Shown in pieces: positions 46,823 to 56,741 of a stretch of 64,000 nucleotides of DNA (the first letter of the stretch is position 1; each line of letters opens with the position of its first letter). The position numbers and the translations under genes were made by a program. The notes under the pieces are model-generated. The model ran no database searches, had not been told where the DNA came from, and saw only the letters and a program-made list of their open reading frames with translations. The stretch is from JAFAXA01 sp963777325 (GTDB lineage: Bacteria > Pseudomonadota > Alphaproteobacteria > Acetobacterales > Acetobacteraceae): the NCBI GenBank assembly GCA_963777325.1, contig CAVZQE010000022.1, forward strand, positions 248,001 to 312,000, written 5' to 3'.

Positions 46823-47760
46823 GCCACGATCTCCGGCTTCGCCGCGGGCACGCCGATGCGGTGGATCTCCCATTGCAGATCGACCCCGGACGCCGCGAAC
46901 ACGCGGCGGCGCAGTTCCTCGCCCAAGCCTTCGATGTCGGCGGCGGTCGCGTCGCCCGTGTTGATGAGGAAGTTGCAGTGCTTCTCGCTCACCTGCGCGC
47001 CGCCGCGCGCGAGGCCGCGGCCGCCGGCGGCGTCGATCAGCTCCCACGCCTTCATGTCGGGGGGATTGCGGAATGTGGAGCCGCCGGTGCGCGCCCGCAC
47101 CGGCTGCGTCGCTTCGCGCGAGGCGCGGATCGCGTCCATGCGGGACGCGATCGCGGCGGGATCGCCCGGCCGCGCGCGCAAGCGGGCGCGGATCACGACG
47201 CTTTCGGCGGGCAGACAAGCGTGGCGGTAGCCGAAGCCGAGCGCGTGGCCGCTGAGCCGCGCCCGCTCGCCCGAGCGCGTCACGATTTCGGCCCAGTCGA
47301 GCACGTCCGCCATCTCCGTGCCGTAAGCGCCCGCATTCATTGCGATCCCGCCGCCGATCGTGCCCGGAATGCCCGACAGGAACTCGAGCCCGGCCAGCCC
47401 CGCGCGCGCCGCGTGCTCCGCGACGGTCGCATCCAGTGCGGCGGCGCCCGCGACGATGCCGTCTGGCCGCACGCTGATCGCGCCGAAGCCGCGCGGCGCG
47501 AGCCGGATCGCGACGCCGCGCAGGCCGCCGTCGCGGATGATGAGGTTCGAGCACGCGCCGAGCGCGCGTACCGGCACATGGAGCGGCAGCGCGCGCATAA
47601 CCCGGGCGAGGTCGGAGAAGCCCGCCGGGCGCACCAGCAGTTCGGCCGGGCCGCCGACGCGGAACCAGGTGAAGGGCGCGAGCTTCGCGTCGGTCTGCCA
47701 GCGGCCGCGCATGGGCGGCAGCATGTCCGCGAGTTGCGCGATGGTTTCGGCTGGCATCAT
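46819..47760 (-). CDS. murB: UDP-N-acetylenolpyruvoylglucosamine reductase MurB
   Basis: MurB is the FAD enzyme that reduces UDP-GlcNAc-enolpyruvate to UDP-MurNAc. The 313-residue protein shows TWFRVGGPAELLVRPA, GACSNLIIRDGG, SGIPGTIGGGIAMNAGAYG, and GGSTFRNPPDMKAWELIDAA, followed by EKHCNFLINTGDATA. The GGSTF serine and C-terminal Glu (LQWEIHRIG) fit the type I catalytic set. The stop of murC and the ATG overlap. Confidence 0.96.
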   Translation of the reverse strand: MMPAETIAQLADMLPPMRGRWQTDAKLAPFTWFRVGGPAELLVRPAGFSDLARVMRALPLHVPVRALGACSNLIIRDGGLRGVAIRLAPRGFGAISVRPDGIVAGAAALDATVAEHAARAGLAGLEFLSGIPGTIGGGIAMNAGAYGTEMADVLDWAEIVTRSGERARLSGHALGFGYRHACLPAESVVIRARLRARPGDPAAIASRMDAIRASREATQPVRARTGGSTFRNPPDMKAWELIDAAGGRGLARGGAQVSEKHCNFLINTGDATAADIEGLGEELRRRVFAASGVDLQWEIHRIGVPAAKPEIVA

Positions 47761-49203
47761 GCGGCGCTTCCCGCGATGCGGCGGCCGCTGCTCGCCGCCT
47801 GGATCGCGCCGAGCCGCTCAGGCAGCGCCGCCGCCCAAAGCGTGACGCTGCCCGCACCGAGGCAGACCACGAAATCCCCGGGGCGGGCGATCGCGTTGAC
47901 CATTTCGGCGAGATGCTCGGGGTCGGCCAGCGGCACCACGCTGCGGTGGCCGCGCGCGCGCAATCCGTCCACCAGCGAATCGCGGTCGATGCCGGGGACG
48001 GGCGCCTCGCCCGCCCCGTATACGTCGGCGACGATCACCGTGCCCGCGTCGTTCATGCAGGTGCAGAACTCGGCGAACAGCGATTGCAGGCGCGAGTAGC
48101 GGTGCGGCTGCACGATCGCGATCACGTCCCGCGCACCCGCCTGCCGCGCCGCCTTCAGCACGGCGGCAATCTCGACCGGGTGATGGCCGTAGTCGTCGAT
48201 CACCGTGATGCCGCCCGCTTCGCCGGTCTTGGTGAAGCGCCGCTTGACGCCCTTGAAGCCCGCGAAGGCGGAGCGGAGCGTCGTGTCGTCGATGTCCATC
48301 TCGACGCCGACCGCGACCGCGGCAAGGGCGTTCTGCACGTTGTGCTGGCCGAGCATCGGCAGCCGGAACGGCCCCATCGTGCGGCTGCGGTTGCGGAAGC
48401 GGTCCGTCACCGTCACCTCGAAGGTGGAGCCGAGCTTGTCGGCGACGACCTTGTGCGCGCGCACGTCCGCCTGCGGGCTGAAGCCGTAGGTGACGATGCG
48501 ATGGTCCGACAGGCGCGGGATCATCTGCTGCACGGCCGGGTGGTCGATGCAGAGCACCGCGAAGCCGTAGAACGGGATGTTGGCGACGAACTGGTCGTAG
48601 CCCGCGAGCATCGCCTCCGCCGAGCCCCAGTGGTCGAGGTGCTCGGGGTCCATGTTGGTGACGACGGCGATCACTGCCGGCAGGCGCAGGAAGCTGCCAT
48701 CGCTCTCGTCGGCCTCCACCACCATCCACTCGCCCGCGCCGAGGCGCGTGTTGGTGCCGTAGGCGTTGATGATGCCGCCATTGATGACGGTCGGATCGAG
48801 CTTGCCCGCTTCCAGCACGGCCGAGATGAGGCTCGTGGTCGTCGTCTTGCCGTGCGTGCCGCCGACCGCGACCGACCATTTCAGCCGCATCAGCTCGGCC
48901 AGCATCTCGGCCCGCCGCACGACCGGGATCAGCCGCGCGCGCGCCGCCTGCACTTCGGGATTATCGCGCTCTCACCGCCGTGGAGACGACCACCACCTGC
49001 GCCTGGCCGAGATTGGCGGCGTCGTGGCCGATGGCGATCGGGATGCCAGCCTCACGCAGCCGGCGCACGTTCGCGCTGTCGGCGATGTCGCTGCCCTGCA
49101 CCGAGTAGCCGAGCACGTGCAGCACTTCCGCGATGCCCGACATGCCGATGCCGCCGATGCCGATGAAGTGCACGGTTCCGATCGATAGCGGCAGAGCCCT
49201 CAT
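47757..49203 (-). CDS. murC: UDP-N-acetylmuramate--L-alanine ligase MurC (frameshift in this sequence)
   Basis: MurC adds L-Ala to UDP-MurNAc. The N-terminal domain (HFIGIGGIGMSGIAEVLHV, QGSDIADSANVRRLREAGI) runs from the ATG at 49203 into a premature TAA near 48963, caused by one extra base in GAGCGCGATAATCC. In the right frame it reads RADNPEVQAARARLIPVVRR and continues into the ATP site GGTHGKTTTTSLISAVLEAG, then NMDPEHLDHWGS and VIDDYGHHPVEIAAVL. Repaired length is about 481 residues. Both ends overlap neighbours by four bases. Confidence 0.94.
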
Positions 49204-50321
49204 GAGCGCGCCTCCTGCGTCATGAGTTCTTCCACGAGGTCGGCGAGACGCGCGGCGGCATCGGGCCGCGCCTCGGTGCGCGCCGCCGCCGCCGCGCCCG
49301 CAAGCACGCCGTCGCCGGCGAGGATGGAGAGGAGCTGTGCCGACAGGGCCGCCTCGGTGAGTTGCTTCTGCGGCATGACCCAGGCCGCGCCCGCGCGGGC
49401 CAGGGCGCGGGCGTTGGCGCTCTGGTGGTCGTCGATCGCGGTCGGCAGCGGAACGAGCACGGCGGGACGGCCGGCCACCGCGAGCTCGGCGATTGTCGAC
49501 GCGCCGGCGCGCGCGATGACGAGATGCGCGGCCGCCAAACGTTCGGCGATGTCGGGGAAAAACGCCCAGAGCTCGGCGTCGATGCCGCCTTCGGCGTAGG
49601 CGCGGCGAACGCGCTCCAAATCCTCGCTGCGGCATTGCTGCACGACGCTGATCCGTGCGCGCAGACTTTCCGGGAGCGCCCGGATCGCCGGTGGCACGAC
49701 GTCGCTCAGCACGCGCGCGCCGAGCGAGCCGCCGAACACGAACAGCCGGATCGTGCGGTCGGGCGGCGCGTATGGCACCGACTCCAGCGCCCCGATCGCT
49801 GGACGGATCGGGTTGCCGGTCGTCACCGTGCGGGTAGTTGCCGGCACTCGCCCGGTTTGCTCGAAGCTGAGGGCGAGCGCCGTCGCGTGGCGGGCGAGGA
49901 AGCGGTTGGCGCGGCCGAGCACCGCGTTCTGCTCGTGCAGGATGACGGGCGGACGCTGCCGGGCCGGCAGCAGCCGGGTTCCGAGCACCGGCGCGACCGA
50001 CGGATAGCCGCCGAACCCGACGACGATCGCCGCGTCGAGCCGCGCGAGAAGCCGGCGGGCCTGCGCGACGCCGACCGCGAGTGCGAGCGCCGCGCCCGAG
50101 CCACGGAGCGCGCCGCGTCCCGCGATGCCGGCTCCCTTCACGGTAAATGTCTCGCGCCCCGCTAACACCTTGCTGCGCAGCCCTCCGGAGCGGGCGTCGG
50201 CGATCAGCGCGATCCGGTGTCCCCGTTCGATCAGCGTCGCCGCCAATGCCTCGGCCGGGAAGAAATGTCCGCCCGTGCCGCCGGCGGCGATCACGACGGG
50301 CTTCACAGGCGGACCCCTCAT
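49200..50321 (-). CDS. murG: Lipid II synthase MurG (GlcNAc transferase)
   Basis: MurG transfers GlcNAc to lipid I at the inner face of the membrane. The 373-residue GT-B enzyme begins VVIAAGGTGGHFFPAEALA and contains GFGGYPSVAPVL, ILHEQNAVLGRANRFLA, FVFGGSLGARVLSD and the UDP-GlcNAc site IARAGASTIAELAVAGRP, then DDHQSANARAL. It overlaps ftsW upstream and murC downstream by four bases each. Confidence 0.96.
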   Translation of the reverse strand: MRGPPVKPVVIAAGGTGGHFFPAEALAATLIERGHRIALIADARSGGLRSKVLAGRETFTVKGAGIAGRGALRGSGAALALAVGVAQARRLLARLDAAIVVGFGGYPSVAPVLGTRLLPARQRPPVILHEQNAVLGRANRFLARHATALALSFEQTGRVPATTRTVTTGNPIRPAIGALESVPYAPPDRTIRLFVFGGSLGARVLSDVVPPAIRALPESLRARISVVQQCRSEDLERVRRAYAEGGIDAELWAFFPDIAERLAAAHLVIARAGASTIAELAVAGRPAVLVPLPTAIDDHQSANARALARAGAAWVMPQKQLTEAALSAQLLSILAGDGVLAGAAAAARTEARPDAAARLADLVEELMTQEARS

Positions 50322-51436
50322 GACGCTTCCCCGTGATGGCGGCGGCGAGTGAGGGCGAGCAGCATTCCCATGGTGAGTGCGACCGCGATCGCCGACGAAC
50401 CGCCATAGGACACGAAAGGCAGCGTCATGCCCTTGGTCGGGATCAGGTGCAGCGTCGATGCCATGTTGACGAACGCCTGCAGGCCGAAACCGGTGACGAG
50501 GCCGGTGGACGCCAGCACCACGAACAGATCCTGCTCCTTCAGCAGCCTGAGCAATCCGCGCAGCACGATGAAAGCGAACACGATGGCGATCAGCACGCAG
50601 ACGATGAGGCCGAACTCCTCGCCCGCGACCGCATAGACGAAATCCGCGTGCGCGTCCGGCAGCACGTCCTTCACCCGGCCCTCGCCCGGCCCGCGTCCGA
50701 GCAGGCCGCCATTGCCGAACGCCTCGAGCGCGGTCGTCACCTGGTAGCTGTCGCCGACATCCGGGTGCAGGAAGCGCTGCACCCGGCTCTGCACATGCGG
50801 GAACACGGCATAGGCGCCCACGGCGGCGAAGCAGAGGCCGACGAGGCCGGCGCCGACGAAAGCGAGATTAAGACCCGCTACATAAAGCTGTGCGAAGAAC
50901 ACGGCCGTGACGACCGCGAGCATTCCGATGTCCGGCTGGGACTTCAGCAGCAGCACGATCAGCCCGTAGATGCCGGCGGCGACCAGCATACCCGGAAAGC
51001 GCGGCGTGCGGCGGCCTTCGCTGATGAGCCACGCGGCGAGCACGGCGAAGCATGGCTTCAGGAATTCGGACGGCTGCAGGGAAAACCCGGGCAACGCGAT
51101 CCAGCGTCGCGCGCCCTTGATCTCGACGCCGACCACCATCGTGGCGGCGGTGAGCAGCAGCGCGATGACGCAGCCGGCGAGCGCCAGCCTTCGGATCTGG
51201 CGAGGCGAGAGCATCGACACACCGATCACGATGACACCCGCGAGCGCCAGGAACAGCACCTGCTTCAGGATGAACATGTCGCGCGACTGGCCGATGCGCT
51301 CGGCGACGGCCGGGCTCGCGGCCAGCATCATCACATATCCGAACCCGATCAGCGTGCCGACCGCGACCAGGGTCCAGCGATCGACCGTCCACCACCAGCG
51401 GCCGAGCAGAGACGTATCGGCGCGCGAGAGCTGCAT
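50318..51436 (-). CDS. ftsW: Peptidoglycan glycosyltransferase FtsW (SEDS)
   Basis: FtsW is the SEDS-family polymerase of septal peptidoglycan, working with FtsI. The 372-residue protein has about ten membrane segments and family signatures: GARRWIALPGFSLQPSEFLK, LLLKSQPDIGMLAV, GNGGLLGRGPGEGRVKDVLP, HADFVYAVAGEEFG and SYGGSSAIAVALTMGM. The ATG at 51436 overlaps the last base of the murD stop. Confidence 0.96.
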   Translation of the reverse strand: MQLSRADTSLLGRWWWTVDRWTLVAVGTLIGFGYVMMLAASPAVAERIGQSRDMFILKQVLFLALAGVIVIGVSMLSPRQIRRLALAGCVIALLLTAATMVVGVEIKGARRWIALPGFSLQPSEFLKPCFAVLAAWLISEGRRTPRFPGMLVAAGIYGLIVLLLKSQPDIGMLAVVTAVFFAQLYVAGLNLAFVGAGLVGLCFAAVGAYAVFPHVQSRVQRFLHPDVGDSYQVTTALEAFGNGGLLGRGPGEGRVKDVLPDAHADFVYAVAGEEFGLIVCVLIAIVFAFIVLRGLLRLLKEQDLFVVLASTGLVTGFGLQAFVNMASTLHLIPTKGMTLPFVSYGGSSAIAVALTMGMLLALTRRRHHGEAS

Positions 51437-52809
51437 CAGGCGGCGTCCTCGTGCGCAAGGCGGTTCATGAGGGCGGCGAAGCGCTCGCCGCGCGCCTCGA
51501 AGCCCGCGAACTGGTCGAAGCTCGCGCAGGCGGGCGAGAGCAGCACCGTCCCCGTGCCGGAGCAGCGCGCGGCGGCGAAGGCGGCGGGCACGGCCGCTTC
51601 CAGCGTACCCGCGATCTCGTGCGGAACGCCGTGCGCGGCGAGGGTCGCGGCGAGCGCGGGCGCGTCGCGGCCGATCAGGACGGCGCGGACGATGCGCGGA
51701 AAAAACGGCGCGAGACCGGCGATGCCGCCCGCCTTCGCGATGCCGCCCGCGATCCAGACGACGCGGTCGTAGCAGCCAAGCGCGCGGGAGGCGGCGTCCG
51801 CGTTGGTCGCCTTGCTGTCGTTGACGAACGAAACGCCGTCGATCCGGCCGACGGCTTGCTGGCGATGCGGCAGGCCCGGAAAGGTCGCGATCCCGCGCGC
51901 GATATCCCCGCGCGCGACGCCGAGCGCCGCCGCCATGGCGGCCGCCGCCGCCGCGTTCTGCGCGTTGTGCGCGCCGGGGAGGGCAGGCGCGTCTTGCATG
52001 CGCAGGATCGGCCCGTCCGCGTCGCGCAGCACGCCGCCAGCTCCGGTGACATGGGCCGGCGCGATGCCCGAGATCGTGCGCACCCGTGCCGGCCGCGTCC
52101 TGAGCCATCCCGCCATCGCGCGCGAGGGTTCGTCGTCGATGCCGATGACGGCGGTCGCGGCGCGGTCCTGCCGCGCGAAGATCGCGCGCTTGGCCCGGGC
52201 GTAACCGGCCATGTCGCCGTGCCGGTCCAGGTGATCGGGGGTGAGGTTCAGCATCGCCGCGGCATCGAAGCGGAGTGCTGCGATTCGCTCCAACATGTAG
52301 GACGACATTTCGAGGACATAAACGCCGTCATGCCCCAGATGTGGTAGGGCGAGCGCCGCCGTGCCGAGATTGCCGCCCGCCGCGACCGGTATCCCGGCAC
52401 CGGCGATGATGTGCGCGAGCAGCGCGGTCGTGGTCGACTTGCCGTTGGTTCCCGTGACGCCCGCGAAGCGCGCGCGGGAGAGGCGGACGCGGGTCGCCTG
52501 GTACAGCAGCTCGGCATCCGAGAGGATCGGGACGCCCTCGGCGCGGGCGCGCTTGGCCGCCGGATGCGGCGCCGGGAGCGTGTGCGGGATGCCGGGAGAG
52601 AGCACGAGCGCGTCGTAGTCGAACACGCCCCTCGCCGGGTCGGCGAGCGCTACTCCCGCGGCTCTGGCCTTGTCGCGGGCATCCTTGCTGTCGTCCCAGG
52701 CAGCGACGCTCGCGCCAAGCGCGAGCAACGCCCGCGCCGTCGGCAGGCCGTTGCGGCCGAGGCCGAGCACCGCGTAGCGCCGTCCGGCAAAGGGGGCCGC
52801 ATCGCTCAT
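51436..52809 (-). CDS. murD: UDP-N-acetylmuramoylalanine--D-glutamate ligase MurD
   Basis: MurD adds D-Glu to UDP-MurNAc-L-Ala. The 457-residue protein starts with a Rossmann-like UDP-binding domain (YAVLGLGRNGLPTARALLAL), then the ATP site FAGVTGTNGKSTTTALLAHI, NLTPDHLDRHGDM, and the C-terminal domain with FVNDSKATNADAASRAL. The ATG at 52809 overlaps the mraY stop (ATGA). Confidence 0.96.
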   Translation of the reverse strand: MSDAAPFAGRRYAVLGLGRNGLPTARALLALGASVAAWDDSKDARDKARAAGVALADPARGVFDYDALVLSPGIPHTLPAPHPAAKRARAEGVPILSDAELLYQATRVRLSRARFAGVTGTNGKSTTTALLAHIIAGAGIPVAAGGNLGTAALALPHLGHDGVYVLEMSSYMLERIAALRFDAAAMLNLTPDHLDRHGDMAGYARAKRAIFARQDRAATAVIGIDDEPSRAMAGWLRTRPARVRTISGIAPAHVTGAGGVLRDADGPILRMQDAPALPGAHNAQNAAAAAAMAAALGVARGDIARGIATFPGLPHRQQAVGRIDGVSFVNDSKATNADAASRALGCYDRVVWIAGGIAKAGGIAGLAPFFPRIVRAVLIGRDAPALAATLAAHGVPHEIAGTLEAAVPAAFAAARCSGTGTVLLSPACASFDQFAGFEARGERFAALMNRLAHEDAA

Positions 52810-53894
52810 CGGATCTTCAGGGTCGCGAGGCCGGCCAGGGCCATGATGATCGAGATGATCCAGAAGCGGATCACGATGGTCGACTCGGCCCAGCCCTTCT
52901 TCTCGAAATGATGGTGCAGCGGCGCCATCAGGAACACGCGTTTGCCGGTGCGCTTGTACCAGAACACCTGCACGATGACCGAGACCGTCTCCAGCACGAA
53001 CAGGCCGCCGGTGATCATCAGCACGATCTCGTGCTTGGTGCAGACCGCGATCGCGCCGAGCGCGCCGCCCAGCGCCAGACTCCCAGTATCGCCCATGAAG
53101 ACCTTGGCCGGCGGCGCGTTGAACCAGAGAAAGCCCAGGCCCGCGCCGACCAGGGCGGCGCAGAACACGCCCAACTCGCCCGCGCCCGGCACGGAGATCA
53201 ATTGCAGATATTCGGCGAAGATGCGGTTGCCGACGAGATAGGCGATCAGCGCGAAAACCATCGCGACGATGATGGTCGGCACGATCGCGAGCCCGTCCAG
53301 CCCGTCCGTCAGGTTGACGGCGTTCGAGCTGCCGAGCATCACCAGCATGGCGAACACGGGGAACATGAAGCCGAGATCGAGCACGACGCCCTTGAACACC
53401 GGCACCGCCAGCCCGGTCGCCATCGGCTCCCGCATCACGAGCATGATCCAGGTTCCGGCAATGAGGCCGAGGACGGTTTGCACAACGAGTTTCACGCGGC
53501 CTGGAACGCCGCGCGTGTTGCGCCTTGAAAGCTTGAGGAAATCGTCGGTCGCGCCGAGCGCGCCGTAGCCGAGCGTGACGAACAGCACCGGCCAGACATA
53601 GACGTTGCGCAGATCGACCCAGAGCAGAGTCGAAATCGTCAGCGCGAACAGGATCAGGACGCCGCCCATCGTCGGCGTGCCCTTCTTCTCGACGAGGTGC
53701 CGCTCCGGGCCGTCGAGGCGGATCGGCTGGCCCTCGCGCTGTACTTTGCGCAGCCAGCGGATCACCTTCGGACCGAGCCAGAAGCTGACGACGAGCGCGG
53801 TGAAGCACGCCGCGCCCGAGCGGAACGTGATGTAGCGGAACAGATTGAAGAGGATGAACTGCTCGGCGAAGGGCCGGGTCAGGTTGTACAGCAT
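52806..53894 (-). CDS. mraY: Phospho-N-acetylmuramoyl-pentapeptide transferase MraY
   Basis: MraY makes lipid I by transferring phospho-MurNAc-pentapeptide to undecaprenyl phosphate. The 362-residue, ten-helix protein carries KKGTPTMGGVLILFAL, GATDDFLKLSRRNTRG (the DD pair), NAVNLTDGLDGLAIVPTIIV and FLMAPLHHHFEKKGW with its histidine cluster. The ATG at 53894 overlaps the murF stop by one base. Confidence 0.97.
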   Translation of the reverse strand: MLYNLTRPFAEQFILFNLFRYITFRSGAACFTALVVSFWLGPKVIRWLRKVQREGQPIRLDGPERHLVEKKGTPTMGGVLILFALTISTLLWVDLRNVYVWPVLFVTLGYGALGATDDFLKLSRRNTRGVPGRVKLVVQTVLGLIAGTWIMLVMREPMATGLAVPVFKGVVLDLGFMFPVFAMLVMLGSSNAVNLTDGLDGLAIVPTIIVAMVFALIAYLVGNRIFAEYLQLISVPGAGELGVFCAALVGAGLGFLWFNAPPAKVFMGDTGSLALGGALGAIAVCTKHEIVLMITGGLFVLETVSVIVQVFWYKRTGKRVFLMAPLHHHFEKKGWAESTIVIRFWIISIIMALAGLATLKIR

Positions 53895-55273
53895 CACCGT
53901 GTCTCCGCGAGCGTGTCGAGCGCAGAGACTACCAGCTTCATGCGGCTGCCCAGGCTTCCCTTCACCAATATCGCGTCGCCCGCGACAACGGAACGCGCGA
54001 CGAGCGGAGCCAGCGATGCGGAATCCGCGGCATGGGCCGCGCGCATCGGCGGCGGCACCGCATCGAACAGCGCGCGCGTGAGCGGACCGCAGGCGAACAG
54101 GAGATCGGCGCAATCCGCGACATCGGGCGCAAGCCCCGCATGTTCCGGCACGGCTTCGCGGCCGAGTTCCAGCATGTCGCCGAGCACGGCAATACGCCGC
54201 GCGGCGGGCTGCAACCGGAGCACGCGCAAGGCGGCGCGCACCGACGCGGACGACGCATTGTAGCTTTCGTCCAGCAGCAGGGCGCTGCCGCCGCCGACCG
54301 CGATCCTGCGCCGCCAGCCGCGACCCGCGCCGGGCGTGAATGCAGCGAGCGCGTCCGCGGCGCGCGCCGCATCGACGCCGAGCGCGTGGCACGCCGCGAG
54401 CACGGCGAGCGCGTTGAGCCCCATGTGGTGGCCCGGCGCATTCAGCCGGAAGGAGACTGCGTGCCCGCACACGTCGGCGCGGACGCCCGACCCGTCCGCG
54501 TCCGGTTCGATGGCGAGCGCCCGTGCGTCGGCGTCCGGGTCGGCGCCGAAGGTGATCGTGGCGATGGTGTCCGGCACGCGCCCGCGCAGCCTGCCGAACA
54601 GGGCGCTGTCGCGCGGCAGGACGGCGACGCCGTTCGGCTGCAATCCCGAGACGATGGCGGCCTTCTCGTCCGCGATGCCCTCGATCCCGCCCATGCGGCC
54701 GATATGCGCGCTGCCGATGGTTGTGATGAGCGCGACATGCGGCCGGGCGAAGCGGGCGAGGGGCGCGATCTCGCCCGGATTGTTCATCCCGATCTCGATG
54801 ACGGCGAAGGCGGCATCGGCGGGCATCCGGGCCAGGGTGAGCGGCACGCCCCAGTGGTTGTTGTAGGAGGCTTCCGCCGCGTGTGTCGGACCGGCCGCCG
54901 CGAGGGCAACCCGCAGCATCTCCTTGCACGTCGTCTTGCCGACGCTGCCGGTCACGGCGACGAGCCGGCCCGTGAAGCGCGCCCGCGCGAACGCCGCCAT
55001 GCGGCCGAGCGCCGCGAGCGTATCGTCGACGACGAGCAGGGCAGCGTCCGCGAGGCCGTCCGGCGGGCGATGCACGAGCGCTCCCGCCGCGCCGCGCGCG
55101 AGCGCGTCCGCGACATGGGCGTGACCATCGCCATGGTCGCCTACGAGCGCCACGAACAGGTCGCCGGGAGTGAGCGTGCGGCTGTCGATGGAGACGCCGG
55201 TGGCCGCGAAGGGCGCGCCGAACCTGCCGCCGGTGGCGCGGGCGAGGTCGTCGGCGGTCCAGAGCGGGGTCAT
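53894..55273 (-). CDS. murF: UDP-N-acetylmuramoyl-tripeptide--D-alanyl-D-alanine ligase MurF
   Basis: MurF adds D-Ala-D-Ala to complete the pentapeptide. The 459-residue protein begins MTPLWTADDLARATGG with IDSRTLTPGDLFVAL, then the ATP site AVTGSVGKTTCKEML, EASYNNHWGVPLTLARM, EIGMNNPGEI, and DESYNASSASVRAAL in the C-terminal domain. The ATG overlaps the murE stop (ATGA). The frame is intact. Confidence 0.96.
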   Translation of the reverse strand: MTPLWTADDLARATGGRFGAPFAATGVSIDSRTLTPGDLFVALVGDHGDGHAHVADALARGAAGALVHRPPDGLADAALLVVDDTLAALGRMAAFARARFTGRLVAVTGSVGKTTCKEMLRVALAAAGPTHAAEASYNNHWGVPLTLARMPADAAFAVIEIGMNNPGEIAPLARFARPHVALITTIGSAHIGRMGGIEGIADEKAAIVSGLQPNGVAVLPRDSALFGRLRGRVPDTIATITFGADPDADARALAIEPDADGSGVRADVCGHAVSFRLNAPGHHMGLNALAVLAACHALGVDAARAADALAAFTPGAGRGWRRRIAVGGGSALLLDESYNASSASVRAALRVLRLQPAARRIAVLGDMLELGREAVPEHAGLAPDVADCADLLFACGPLTRALFDAVPPPMRAAHAADSASLAPLVARSVVAGDAILVKGSLGSRMKLVVSALDTLAETR

Positions 55274-56740
55274 GCCGCCCCCAGCAGCCGGCGGATCACG
55301 TCCGCGTCGTCGAATGGCACGGTTGTCGTGCCGACGATCTGGCCCTGCTCGTGGCCCTTGCCGGCGACCGCCAGCACGTCCCCCGGCCCGAGGCCGTTCA
55401 GCCCCGCCGCGATGGCCCGCGCCCGGTCGCCGATCTCGCGGCCGCCCGGGCAGGCGGCGAGGATCGCGGCCCGGATCGCGGCCGGATCTTCGCCGCGGGG
55501 GTTGTCGTCGGTCACGATCGCGACGTCGGCGAGCCGGGCGGCGGCCGCGCCCATCAGCGGCCGCTTGCCCCGGTCGCGGTCGCCGCCCGCCCCGAACACG
55601 ACATGCAGCCGTCCCGCCGTATGCGGCCTGAGGGCGGTGAGTAGCCGCTCCAGCGCGTCGGGCGTATGGGCGTAGTCGACATACGCCGCAGCCCCGTTCG
55701 GCAGGCGGCCGGCGAGCTCCATCCGCCCGCGCACGCCCGCGAGTCGCGGCAGCAGATCGAGTGCGTCGCGCACGCCGGTGGCGCGGGCGAGCGCCGCCGC
55801 GACCAGCGCGTTGTCGGCCTGGAACCGCCCCGGCAGTCTCAGCTCGACTGCCCGGCGGCCGCCTCCCGCCTCGATCTCGAGCGTCTGGCCGGCCGGACCG
55901 GGCGTGCTCCGGAGCAGGCGGATCGCGCGTCCGTCCTCGCCGACCGTCCTGAGATCGAGGCGGCGGGACCGGCCGATCTCCACGAGCGCCGCCTGCGTCT
56001 CCCGGTCGAGCGTCGTGCTGACGATCGCGGGCGCGCCCTCCGGCAGCAGGCTGGCGAACAGGCGGAGCTTGGCCGCCCGGTAGGCCGCCATGTCGCCGTG
56101 ATAGTCGAGATGGTCGCGCGTCAGGTTGGTGAACGCCGCCGCCGCCAGCCTCACGCCGTCCAGCCGGAACTGGTCGAGGCCGTGCGACGAGGCCTCCATC
56201 GCGGCGCGCTGCACGCCCGCGCGTGCGAGCCGCGCCAGCGTATTCGCGAGCGTCACCGGGTCCGGCGTGGTCAGGCCCGGCCCCGCCTCGAAGCCGGGCG
56301 CGATCAGGCCGAGCGTGCCGAGGCTCGCGGCCGCATGGCCCGCCAGCGCCCAGATCTGGCGGGTGAACTCGGCCGTGCTGGTCTTGCCGTTGGTGCCCGT
56401 GACCGCGACCACGATGGCAGGGGGCGGTCCGGCCAGGACCGAAGCGAATTGCGCGAGCCGCCGACGTGGCTCCGGGTCTTCGATGAGCGGCCGGGGCGGC
56501 GTGCCGGGCGGCCACTCGGTGCCGGGCGGCGCGAGCACGGCGGCGGCGCCGTTCGCGATGGCGTCGGCAATGAAGGCGCGGCCGTCATGCGCGGTTCCCG
56601 GCACGGCCACGAACAGGTCGCCCTGGTGCACCTGCCGGCTGTCGGCGGTGACGCCCGCGATGTCGAGCGTGGCCGCCCGCCGCCAGCCCGACGAGGCGGC
56701 GTCGTCCGGACGGAACAGAATCCGGGAACGGTCGCATCAT
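55270..56740 (-). CDS. murE: UDP-MurNAc-tripeptide synthetase MurE (frameshift near its start in this sequence)
   Basis: MurE adds the third stem residue. The main frame contains VTGTNGKTSTAEFTRQIWAL, EASSHGLDQFRLDGV, NLTRDHLDYHGDMAAYRAAK and, near the end, TDDNPRGEDP. This DNPR motif indicates meso-diaminopimelate as the substrate, as expected for a Gram-negative. The first seven or so codons, from ATGATGCGACCG (56740), are in another frame; one extra T in GATTCT (56717-56722) separates them from LFRPDDAASSGWRRAATLDI. The start is one base after the ftsI stop. Repaired length is about 489 residues. Confidence 0.93.
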
Positions 56741-56741
56741 G

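Noticed and set aside
48961..48980. Programmed frameshifting in murC and the other split genes
   Set aside because: No slippery heptamer, SD-like stimulator or conserved site is shared by all; the breaks fall at unrelated positions and murE breaks within its first codons.
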